Assembly: GCF_000378345.1 (NCBI RefSeq)
Contig: NZ_KB899545.1
Span: forward strand, 248,001 to 312,000
DNA: 64,000 nt
Direction: 5' to 3'
Source: Hirschia maritima DSM 19733
Lineage (GTDB): Bacteria; Pseudomonadota; Alphaproteobacteria; Caulobacterales; Hyphomonadaceae
Shown here: positions 57,011-64,000 of the stretch, one piece after another
Layout of the letters: the number at the start of each line of letters is the position of its first letter
How positions within the stretch are numbered: the first letter of the stretch is position 1
Notes under the pieces: generated by a model
What the model saw: the letters and a program-made list of their open reading frames with translations, nothing else
What the model was told of the DNA's origin: nothing
Databases searched by the model: none
Position numbers and translations under genes: made by a program

Positions 57011-57931
57011 ATGAAATTAGATCGATTTATTGCTTTAGGATTATTTGTTGGTGCTTGTTCCACTGCACCAATAATGGCTGATGAAGCTGAGGAAACGGTA
57101 GAAGCTCCGGGGTGGTTGAAAAAGGATTTTCAGGAGTTTTCTACTCTACTTGCCGGTCGATGGGATAATGAACGTCATCGTTTTTTTGCTGAAGCAGCGG
57201 GTGTTGAAGGTGAGACTTTAGCACCTCATGTCCATATAGAAATCACTGCAGGCGAAGAAACAAAAAATGAAGAGATCTATGCATTTTCTTCTGTAGATCA
57301 GAAATCTGAAACACCGAATACAGCTTTGTCTCATGCAATTAGAATCTCTGAAGACAAAATGTCGATTACGCATTCAATTTCAAATTCTGAAACTGAAGGA
57401 GGTGGGTGTGTCATCAATTGGAGCCGCCGCGGCGATCAATTTGAAGGTAAAGGAACGGGTGCAAACTGTTCTGAGTATTTTGGTCAAAGTAAAGAGATAA
57501 AAAATGCAATCATTTCAACAACTCTTTCCGACTCGGAGTTTTGGGTTTCAACACAAGTAAACAATACAAATGTTGAAACTCGCATGCGAAAAGCGCGACC
57601 TTTTGAATGTTGGGCTGCAGTATTACGTGGTGTCGAACACGGTGACAGCGGTAAAGGAATAAATGATTGGTATTTCAAACGCGGCGTGAAAATACATGAT
57701 CAGGGCGGTGTAGCCGAACTGGAAACCGACGAAAATCCTGCTCGAACAATTCGACTTCGCTTACGTGATGTTGATTGGACCTATGGAAACAATCGTCCTT
57801 CGTTGACGCTATACGTTATGGAAGGCGAAGATGATCGCGCTGTGTCATATGCATGGGCCGAGGGTGGTGCAAACCGTATTGGAATTAATCTTCGTTGGAT
57901 ACAATTAAGCTGTACCAACCAAGAAAAATAG
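57011..57931 (+). CDS. CpcT/CpeT-like lipoprotein
   Basis: 306 residues from ATG 57011. Lipobox VGAC (Cys16). The body resembles CpcT/CpeT chromophore lyases: FSTLLAGRWDNERHRFFAEA at the start and GGGCVINWSRRGDQFEGKGT with following NCSEYFG. In cyanobacteria these attach bilins to phycobiliproteins; non-phototrophs carry relatives of unknown role. Placed directly after TonB receptor 2 and convergent with an Lrp gene. Family call is moderate. Confidence 0.7.
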   Translation: MKLDRFIALGLFVGACSTAPIMADEAEETVEAPGWLKKDFQEFSTLLAGRWDNERHRFFAEAAGVEGETLAPHVHIEITAGEETKNEEIYAFSSVDQKSETPNTALSHAIRISEDKMSITHSISNSETEGGGCVINWSRRGDQFEGKGTGANCSEYFGQSKEIKNAIISTTLSDSEFWVSTQVNNTNVETRMRKARPFECWAAVLRGVEHGDSGKGINDWYFKRGVKIHDQGGVAELETDENPARTIRLRLRDVDWTYGNNRPSLTLYVMEGEDDRAVSYAWAEGGANRIGINLRWIQLSCTNQEK

Positions 57932-57939
57932 ACATGGTG

Positions 57940-58392
57940 TTAGAGGGGAAGTTCAGTTGTATTTTTAATACATTCCATTGCGAATGTTGCGCTGACATCT
58001 GAGATTTCCATATCGGCGATAATCTGTTTGTAAACACGGTCGTAATCAGCGACCGTGTTTACAACTATTTTCAATAGATAATCGACTTCGCCTGCCATGC
58101 GATAAAATTCTACGACTTCCGGAATGTTTTTTGTCTTTTCCGTGAATCGTTCAAGCCATTCCGAAGAATGGTTATTTGTTTTGATTGATACGATAACGGT
58201 TTGTCCCAACCCAACAGATTCAGGATCAACGATAGCAACACGGCCGCTAATGATTCCCGTTTCTTCCAAGTGTTTCACACGTCGCCAACACGTATTTACT
58301 GACACATCAACTTTTGAAGCAATATTCTCCAAAGATAGAGTCGCATCTCTTTGAATTAATCTCAGTATTTGTTTGTCGGTTGCGTCAATCAT
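57940..58392 (-). CDS. Lrp/AsnC family transcriptional regulator
   Basis: 150 residues from ATG 58392 (longer frame to 58428 unlikely). N-terminal helix-turn-helix (MIDATDKQILRLIQRDATLS, LENIASKVDVSVNTCWRRVK) and a C-terminal RAM effector domain (FYRMAGEVDYLLKIVVNTVA). Such regulators respond to amino acids. Divergent from a PLP enzyme gene with 112 bases between starts, so that enzyme is the likely target. The stretch ATATCATTTTTTCG at its start also occurs at 50312-50325. Confidence 0.92.
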   Translation of the reverse strand: MIDATDKQILRLIQRDATLSLENIASKVDVSVNTCWRRVKHLEETGIISGRVAIVDPESVGLGQTVIVSIKTNNHSSEWLERFTEKTKNIPEVVEFYRMAGEVDYLLKIVVNTVADYDRVYKQIIADMEISDVSATFAMECIKNTTELPL

Positions 58393-58504
58393 ATCATTTT
58401 TTCGTATTTTATCGAATTTTATCACCAAATAAAAAGTATAACTATTGTTTTGTTGAAATGCAATTTGAAAGGAGATGATTCATAATGTCAGCGGGAGATT
58501 TTTT

Positions 58505-59551
58505 ATGGCTGATACTATTTCTTTAGAATCCAGATTGGATTTAAATTCTCGTTTTGACAGTTTGTCCAATCTCATAGGGCGGACACCTCTTTTGGCAGTG
58601 CATGTGCGCTGGAAGGGAGAAGAACGAGTGGTTTATGCTAAGGCTGAACATTATAGTTTAACTGGGTCGATTAAAGACCGTATGGCATATAATATTCTAA
58701 AGTGTGCTAGCGCTTCTGGTGAATTGAAACCGGGTGATATGATCGCGGAAGCTACAAGTGGCAACGCTGGTATTTCAATGGCCGCATTGGGGCGGGCTCT
58801 AGGCCATAAAGTTTGTATTTTTATGCCTGATTGGATGAGCAATGAACGGAAAGCTCTACTTAAATCAATCGGTGCAGACCTGCATCTCGTCAGCAAGGAA
58901 GAGGGCGGGTTTCTAGGTTCTATTGCTGCAACTGAAAAATTAGCTGCGGAACGTGACGATGTTTTCTTGCCGTGTCAGTTTAGTAACCGCGATAATTGTG
59001 GCGCACATGAAGTAGAAACTGGCCAAGAATTATTGAAACAATTGTCGTCTATTGGGAAGTCACCAGATGGTTTTGTAGCTGGCGTAGGAACAGGTGGCAC
59101 AATAATGGGAGTTGGACGCGCGTTACGAGAAGCAAATGCGAAAGTTTCAATTCATCCGTTAGAGCCGTCTGAATCGCCAACTCTGACAACTGGCTACAAA
59201 GTTGGTGCACACAGAATTCAAGGAATCTCCGATGAATTCATACCTTCGATCGTAGAATTGGACAAAGTCGATGACGTAATTGCTGTTAGCGACGGTGATT
59301 CAATTATTATGGCTCAAAAACTGGCATCTCAACTTGGCTTGGCCGTGGGTATATCATCTGGTGCCAACCTGCTGGGTGCTCTTAAGGTACAAGACAAGTT
59401 AGGCTCGAACGCAATCGTCGCAACAGTTTTTGCTGACGACAATAAGAAATACCTTTCTACAGACTTGGGTCGCGAAGAATCGGTAAAGCCAGAATATATT
59501 GCCCCGAATGTAGAGTTGTTGGGATTTGAAGCTATTCAATGTCCAGCTTAG
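58505..59551 (+). CDS. PLP-dependent cysteine-synthase-family enzyme
   Basis: 348 residues. ATG 58505 chosen (GGGAG upstream; 58475 has no merit). Fold-type II PLP enzyme: Lys57 in [10 protein letters not shown], Asn loop [15 protein letters not shown], phosphate loop [13 protein letters not shown], and [13 protein letters not shown] near the end. This family includes cysteine synthase, cystathionine beta-synthase and desulfhydrases. The Lrp neighbour suggests amino-acid-linked use rather than core cysteine synthesis. Ends in a perfect inverted repeat shared with the oxidase gene. Confidence 0.88.
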   Translation: MADTISLESRLDLNSRFDSLSNLIGRTPLLAVHVRWKGEERVVYAKAEHYSLTGSIKDRMAYNILKCASASGELKPGDMIAEATSGNAGISMAALGRALGHKVCIFMPDWMSNERKALLKSIGADLHLVSKEEGGFLGSIAATEKLAAERDDVFLPCQFSNRDNCGAHEVETGQELLKQLSSIGKSPDGFVAGVGTGGTIMGVGRALREANAKVSIHPLEPSESPTLTTGYKVGAHRIQGISDEFIPSIVELDKVDDVIAVSDGDSIIMAQKLASQLGLAVGISSGANLLGALKVQDKLGSNAIVATVFADDNKKYLSTDLGREESVKPEYIAPNVELLGFEAIQCPA

Positions 59552-59560
59552 CTGGACATT
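59538..59560. repeat. Perfect inverted repeat holding two convergent stop codons
   Basis: AATGTCCAGC, TTA, GCTGGACATT: perfect 10-bp arms. The plus gene stops at TAG (59549-59551) and the minus gene at the complement of 59548-59550. No T-run follows in either direction. Confidence 0.85.
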
Positions 59561-60942
59561 AGATCCATAACTTCAAACGCAGCACGATCTCCTGATTCCA
59601 TCGCGCCTTCCATGCCTGTGTGGAGGTGCGATGTGTGTTCACCAGCAAAGTGTAATCGACCTGCAGGGGTCGCCATGTTTTCTGCAATTTTGGCGGCTTG
59701 GTTTGGTGACCAGTGCATATAAGCTCCACCGCTCAATGGTTGGTTCTTATCCCATCTAATAACTTTAGAGGCTGTAGTTTTTGCACCTCTTAGATCCAAC
59801 ATAGTTTTCTCGGCGAGATCTTTCCATTCTTGATCGCTAACGTTGGGCTTTGTGCCAGTTCCATTAATCCAACACGTAAGAGAGACTGTTTCTCCATTTG
59901 CGTTGCGAACAGGAAAAACTCGTTCGATAGGTGTATCCGTCCACATCGTCGTCGGAAGACCATCATTCTTCCAGAATTCATTTTCTACGGTAAGATGCAC
60001 TTGCTGTATTTGTGTGTATGGTAGTGAATTAATGCCTTCACGTGTTGCTTCATGAAGTGGGGCGTTGATTTTTACTTTTTTCATGACTGGAAACGGCAAT
60101 GTCGATATCACGAATGAGCCTCGAATAGTGCCTTGGTTGGTGTGAACATCAACTCCATTCAGGTCGACGTCTATCCCTTGAACCATTGTGTTGGTTTTTA
60201 TCGTCCCATCATCTAAACTTTTTGCCATGGCTTCTGGTAGGCGTTGGGCTCCGCCTTCAATTTCATTCGAGCTGCCTCCTTGGAACGACTGGCTGAATAT
60301 TACTAATGAACGCCAGACATTCAGCATGCTGTAAGTGTCTAGTGAGTTTGCATTTAAGGCAATATCAATCTGCTTCAAGCTTTGCTCATCGAATCCCGAT
60401 TGTTCAAGAAATGATTTGGCAGAAAGGTCGCTCTGAGCCGCTAATTCGCGCCATGCGTATTCATCTTCAAGTGGGTTTTTTTGAGATGCAGCTACAAAAA
60501 GTGCGCTGTCAGGTGTAAATCTCTTTAATGCATCTGGAAAAGTGTTGTGCGGTGATGCCGCCCAATCCGAAGCATTTAAAAGATCGCCGTTGATCGCTAG
60601 CGTTTTGTCTCTTGAACCACCAGGGGCAGGCGGAACAATGTTTAAACCAAGATCATCTGCTGTGGACAATATTCTCGCATATGTACTGCCAACCTGTTGG
60701 CCTCCAGCTTCTGGACGTCCGGGGACATCATCAAGAGTATACATTCGACCACCGATGCGATTGCTGCCCTCCAGAACAAGAACTTTGGCTCCCTCACTTG
60801 CCAAAAGGCGTGCGGCGTTCAACCCTGCTAATCCGGCACCGAGAATGATAACATCCGCATGGAGTGACTTCTTTTGAGCAGGAGCGCAAGACAATGTTGC
60901 AAGTGTACTACCAGCGATCAAAAATTGGCGTTTCGTCAACAT
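59548..60942 (-). CDS. Exported flavin-containing amine oxidase
   Basis: FAD enzyme oxidising amines or amino acids. 464 residues from ATG 60942. The leader [19 protein letters not shown] could be a lipoprotein or Tat-like signal (KRQFL, Cys19). Dinucleotide motif [20 protein letters not shown] at ~30-50 with [10 protein letters not shown]-terminal FAD motif [20 protein letters not shown]. Convergent with the PLP enzyme and divergent from MFS, with an operator-like palindrome between. Confidence 0.88.
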   Translation of the reverse strand: MLTKRQFLIAGSTLATLSCAPAQKKSLHADVIILGAGLAGLNAARLLASEGAKVLVLEGSNRIGGRMYTLDDVPGRPEAGGQQVGSTYARILSTADDLGLNIVPPAPGGSRDKTLAINGDLLNASDWAASPHNTFPDALKRFTPDSALFVAASQKNPLEDEYAWRELAAQSDLSAKSFLEQSGFDEQSLKQIDIALNANSLDTYSMLNVWRSLVIFSQSFQGGSSNEIEGGAQRLPEAMAKSLDDGTIKTNTMVQGIDVDLNGVDVHTNQGTIRGSFVISTLPFPVMKKVKINAPLHEATREGINSLPYTQIQQVHLTVENEFWKNDGLPTTMWTDTPIERVFPVRNANGETVSLTCWINGTGTKPNVSDQEWKDLAEKTMLDLRGAKTTASKVIRWDKNQPLSGGAYMHWSPNQAAKIAENMATPAGRLHFAGEHTSHLHTGMEGAMESGDRAAFEVMDLMSS

Positions 60943-60975
60943 GTTTGCTTGACCTCTCTCGACATACCGATGAAA

Positions 60976-60985
60976 TGATATACCA
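60976..60985. promoter_or_regulatory. Palindromic operator-like motif between oxidase and MFS genes
   Basis: TGATATACCA (reverse TGGTATATCA), in AAATGATATACCATTAG; the reverse strand reads CTAATGGTATATCATTT, a near-copy of the 50308 site. Confidence 0.6.
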
Positions 60986-61041
60986 TTAGACCTCATAATA
61001 GACAGTCCGCCAAGGGCAAACGTAATTTTTGGGAGGAAGTT

Positions 61042-62580
61042 TTGGGTTTTAAAGCAGAATTTAGTGAAGGATGGCCAGTTTTGACCGCGGCTGCTGTCGG
61101 TGTCGGATTGGGTCTGTCCCCACTACCGTTTTATACCATTGGAGTATTTATTCCTCCTTTAATGCAGGAATTTGCTCCATTGGGGTGGTCGGTAGGCGAT
61201 ATTTTAAACGCACTTGCAATATATACATTTGGAGCATTTGCTGCAGCACCCATAATTGGTCTTCTTGCTGAAAAATTTGGAGCTCGTAAAGTTGCTCTGA
61301 TCTCAATTGTAACTTTCAGCCTCTCCATGATGGCGCTTTCCTTAAATACAGGAAACAAAGCGTTGTATATTTTCCTGTGGCTTATGCTAGCGTTTACAGG
61401 TGCGGGAACCTTACCCATCACCTTCACAAGGCCAGTCGCAAATTGGTTTGTGAAGAACAGGGGAATTGCGTTGGGAATTGCGTTAATTGCAACAGGGATG
61501 TTTGGTGCTTTAGCCAAGTTTTTCGCGCAATTCATTGTTTCCAATGAGGCATTTCATTTTGTTGGTGGTTCAGGTTGGCGGTCAGCTTATGTTTTAATTG
61601 GACTTTTGCCTCTTTCTATTGCGCTTCCTATGTCTTGGCTGAGTTTGCGGGATGTGAATGATGAATCAGCCAAAGATGCAAACATTTCAAACTTCAAATA
61701 TCCAATTCTAGGTGTGTCTTTAGTGGGAACATTAGGGCTGATATGGATTGTTGTTCAGCAAGTGTCACCATTGGTAGAAGCAAATGGGCTTCGCCTAGAA
61801 TATTTTATGGCATACTTTTTCTGTGCGGTAATTCTAATACCTGTAGGATTGATGCTTTGCTTGGATATTAAAAAGGCACCTCCCGAAGCATCCGCTAACC
61901 AGTCGATGAAAATTGAAGGATTGTCTTTAATGGAAGCGATGAAGGGCTGGCGTTTCTGGTTGTTGGCTGCTTGTTTCGTTCCAATTTCATATTCTGTAGG
62001 GGCTATTATTCCTAATATTGAGCGTGTCCTGACTCACAATGGAATAGGTATGGATGAAGCAGTGGGGCTTGCCACTCTAACAGGACTTGCGGTTCTAAGT
62101 GGAAGAATTATCGGTGGTTACCTTATCGATCGGTTCTGGGCACCAGGCGTAGCTTTTGCTTTCTTGGCGTCTCCTGCTTTTGCTCTATGGTTGTTGGCGC
62201 AGCCAGGTGTTGATGCAAACACTGCAACCATTGCCATCTTGATGATTGGTTTTGGTGCTGGTGTTGAATATGATTTCATGGCTTTCATGATTTCAAAGTA
62301 TTTTGGGATGAAAAGTTATTCTGCAATTTACGGTGCGATCTATGGTTTCTTCGCACTTGGCGCGGGATTAGGCCCATCAATCATGACCGATATCGCTGAT
62401 GGTCGCGGTGTTCATTTCCTTGGGCTGGACCTCGGTATTTTACCGGGTAAAGATTGGGCTTATACCCTAACATCAGCTGCGATCATTTTGTTTGTTGCAA
62501 CGGTACCATTGCTCTTCCTAGGAAAATACCAGTTTGATCATGAGAAGAAGGACAAAACGGATTCTGAATCGGCTGATTAG
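61042..62580 (+). CDS. MFS transporter (oxalate/formate or MCT-like)
   Basis: 512 residues, 12 helices. TTG start with GGAGG (61033-61037). Visible are GLLAEKFGARKVALISI (the loop 2-3 motif), FTRPVANWFVKNRGIALGIA and LAVLSGRIIGGYLIDRF. The long central loop and the layout recall the monocarboxylate / oxalate:formate group of MFS. Likely imports or exports an organic acid. Terminator follows. Confidence 0.88.
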   Translation: MGFKAEFSEGWPVLTAAAVGVGLGLSPLPFYTIGVFIPPLMQEFAPLGWSVGDILNALAIYTFGAFAAAPIIGLLAEKFGARKVALISIVTFSLSMMALSLNTGNKALYIFLWLMLAFTGAGTLPITFTRPVANWFVKNRGIALGIALIATGMFGALAKFFAQFIVSNEAFHFVGGSGWRSAYVLIGLLPLSIALPMSWLSLRDVNDESAKDANISNFKYPILGVSLVGTLGLIWIVVQQVSPLVEANGLRLEYFMAYFFCAVILIPVGLMLCLDIKKAPPEASANQSMKIEGLSLMEAMKGWRFWLLAACFVPISYSVGAIIPNIERVLTHNGIGMDEAVGLATLTGLAVLSGRIIGGYLIDRFWAPGVAFAFLASPAFALWLLAQPGVDANTATIAILMIGFGAGVEYDFMAFMISKYFGMKSYSAIYGAIYGFFALGAGLGPSIMTDIADGRGVHFLGLDLGILPGKDWAYTLTSAAIILFVATVPLLFLGKYQFDHEKKDKTDSESAD

Positions 62581-62588
62581 TCCTAGTC

Positions 62589-62625
62589 GTTTGTAGTCGC
62601 AGCATGAGCGACTACAAAACTTTTG
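62589..62625. terminator. Terminator between convergent MFS and hydrolase genes
   Basis: TTTGTAGTCGC (62590-62600) pairs with GCGACTACAAA (62608-62618), 7-base loop; followed by ACTTTTG on the plus strand and an AT-rich stretch on the other. Confidence 0.75.
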
Positions 62626-62645
62626 AATTGTTGGATTTTTTCGGG

Positions 62646-63461
62646 CTAAGCGTCAAGCTTGGCCCGTATAAGTGAGGCAACACCTGTAGGGTCTGACATT
62701 AGAAAATTATGAGACCATTGCGGAGTTTCTACTACTTCTCCATTTTTGAGAAGTTTTGCGACTCTCGGTGTGCAGAAATGTAGGTCGTCATTGGGATTTA
62801 GAACTGTAATTCTCTGTTGAATTTGAGAGACGCGTTCATTGAATTCTTTATCATAGGCAAAGGCTATAGTGTGACCCCACTCATATGCTTCACCTGCCAT
62901 CATTGTCATGTAGAAAGAGCGTTCCATCATTTCGAGGGTTAAACCTTCTGAATCTGCTTTTCGTTCCACAATTCGTGCCCAATTTGTGTGAAACCTTGTG
63001 CCTTTTTCATCCAGTGGAATTGGAGTAAACAAATTCTCAAATGATGCACGCTCTTCTGCTGTCAATATTGCAGCTGATACCATTGCGATAGCGTGTACTT
63101 TTTCTGGGCGCATGGTGGTCATTTCTACAGCCACTTTGCCCCCAGTATGATTGCCGAACAAATCGATTGTTTTGTGGCCTAATTCATCTACTACTTGCCA
63201 CCCAGCTTGGGCATACGCTTCAATGCTTATGTCTTCTTCTCGGTCAGGACCATCCGACATTCCGTATTTTGGGTAATCGAACGCAATCACTTCACGATCA
63301 GTTGAAGCTGCTTCCATAAAGCCTTCAAACTCAAGAGAAGACTTGGGGCTTTGATGTAAACAATAGAGAGGAGGGGCGCTAGTCGGTTGCTTGGGTCTGG
63401 CAATGCGAACGTGTATTTGTCCAAATGACCCATCTACATATTCGCGTCGAATGCGCCCCAT
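62646..63461 (-). CDS. Alpha/beta hydrolase with His at the nucleophile elbow
   Basis: 271 residues, alpha/beta hydrolase layout: PPLYCLHQSPKSSLEFEGFM (oxyanion region), VIAFDYPKYGMSDGP, elbow DLFGNHTGGKVAVE at ~100-113 where the usual GxSxG reads Gly103-Asn-His-Thr-Gly107, acid in LNPNDDLHF and His251 in QWSHNFL. The nucleophile Ser is therefore absent; a subfamily with GxHTG exists to my recollection. 17 bases from the oxidoreductase gene, likely one operon. Confidence 0.88.
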   Translation of the reverse strand: MGRIRREYVDGSFGQIHVRIARPKQPTSAPPLYCLHQSPKSSLEFEGFMEAASTDREVIAFDYPKYGMSDGPDREEDISIEAYAQAGWQVVDELGHKTIDLFGNHTGGKVAVEMTTMRPEKVHAIAMVSAAILTAEERASFENLFTPIPLDEKGTRFHTNWARIVERKADSEGLTLEMMERSFYMTMMAGEAYEWGHTIAFAYDKEFNERVSQIQQRITVLNPNDDLHFCTPRVAKLLKNGEVVETPQWSHNFLMSDPTGVASLIRAKLDA

Positions 63462-63478
63462 GATTATATCCTCTTATT

Positions 63479-64000
63479 TTATTCTGCGGCCACTGTTATG
63501 ACTGCTTTTCCTTTGTTTTGACCGTTCATAAGACGCTCAAAAAGGATAGGTGCGTTTTCCAACCCATCCATGCGATCTTCTACGATTTTCAGTTTGCCCT
63601 CGCGGATCCATGGAGCAGCTTCCGCTATGTATTCATTCCATCTTTCGTAGAAATCATACACAACCAATCCATGTAATTTGGCTCTCTTGCCGATCACCAT
63701 TCCAATATTCATAGCGTGCTGGCTTTGAGTTTTGGTTTGGTAGGCATCCACCAATCCGCACAAAACACCGCGTGCGTATAGGTTGGCATGTCCAAGAGCT
63801 ATCATCGCCATTTCAGCTGATACATTTTCAAAAAACACTGATAGTCCTTCAGGCAAAGCTTCACCTAAATCGTCTCGCCAACCATCTTTTTTGTAATCAA
63901 CACATTTATCAAAACCGTATTCGTTCTCGACGAGGGCACATTTCTCAGGGCCTCCTGCGATTCCGACAACGCGTTTGGCACCTTTGATTCTTGCGATCTG
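63479..64000 (-). CDS. NADP-dependent oxidoreductase (zinc-free MDR type), 5' end outside window
   Basis: The frame is open to base 64000, so the N-terminal part is missing; the visible ~173 residues are the Rossmann half of a medium-chain reductase (KGAKRVVGIAGGPEKC, YGFDKCVDYKKDGWRDDL, GLSVFFENVSAEMAMIALGH) and the end VITVAAE. Pattern fits quinone reductase / curcumin-reductase-like enzymes of the NADP-dependent oxidoreductase group. Upstream of the hydrolase on the minus strand. A TTG at 63856 is internal, not the start. Confidence 0.85.
   Translation of the reverse strand, partial: QIARIKGAKRVVGIAGGPEKCALVENEYGFDKCVDYKKDGWRDDLGEALPEGLSVFFENVSAEMAMIALGHANLYARGVLCGLVDAYQTKTQSQHAMNIGMVIGKRAKLHGLVVYDFYERWNEYIAEAAPWIREGKLKIVEDRMDGLENAPILFERLMNGQNKGKAVITVAAE

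Overview
The window looks like a contiguous piece of chromosome from a marine, moderately AT-rich alphaproteobacterium of the Caulobacterales/Hyphomonadaceae type (Hirschia-like would fit). The genus is an inference: there is no rRNA here. The clues are the gene orders bamE / cytochrome-bc1 chaperone / plsX-fabH-ihfA-merR / tRNA-Pro, erpA next to dgt, and SPOR-nagZ-scpAB-tatABC-serS-surE-pcm-LysM/M23-yajC-secDF. A GTTC-N7-GTTC SOS box and many TonB-linked genes agree with this. No transposase, integrase, phage gene or CRISPR array was seen.

Layout. 0-6 kb: thiL (5' end outside the window), a small secreted protein, bamE, a Cbp3-like chaperone, plsX-fabH-ihfA-merR and tRNA-Pro(GGG). 6-9 kb: a secreted orphan, a DedA/VTT membrane protein, erpA and dgt. 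9-24 kb: a long envelope, chromosome and export block: SPOR protein, nagZ, scpAB, tatABC, serS, surE, pcm, a degenerate LytM (NlpD-like) protein and yajC-secD-secF. 24-33.6 kb: a free-standing TonB C-terminal domain, a chemoreceptor, sodB, a squalene-synthase-like protein, a methyltransferase, trmFO, a second TonB-domain protein and two membrane proteins. 33.6-44 kb: divergent uvrA/ssb around an SOS box, a class D beta-lactamase-like protein, gyrA, coaD, two cyclophilins, a lipoprotein and tRNA-Lys(UUU).

44.4-64 kb is accessory and catabolic: LeuC/LeuD-type dehydratase subunits, a family III CoA-transferase, an HMG-CoA-lyase-family enzyme, a sodium:solute symporter, a DUF1838 lipoprotein, two TonB-dependent receptors with nearly identical 227-bp leaders, a CpcT/CpeT-like lipoprotein, an Lrp regulator divergent from a PLP enzyme, a flavin amine oxidase, an MFS transporter, an alpha/beta hydrolase with His at the nucleophile elbow, and an NADP-dependent oxidoreductase that runs off the window.

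The most interesting signal is in this last region. A short palindrome, TGRTATAYCA, sits upstream of four transcription units (leuCD, caiB/hmgL, DUF1838, oxidase/MFS), and near-matches lie inside both receptor leaders. This suggests one regulon joining outer-membrane uptake, inner-membrane transport and breakdown of a small organic acid. The enzyme set is chemically consistent with hydration to a citramalate-type acid, CoA activation, and cleavage to pyruvate plus acetyl-CoA. A second theme is hairpins at gene ends that contain or overlap stop codons, often where genes converge.
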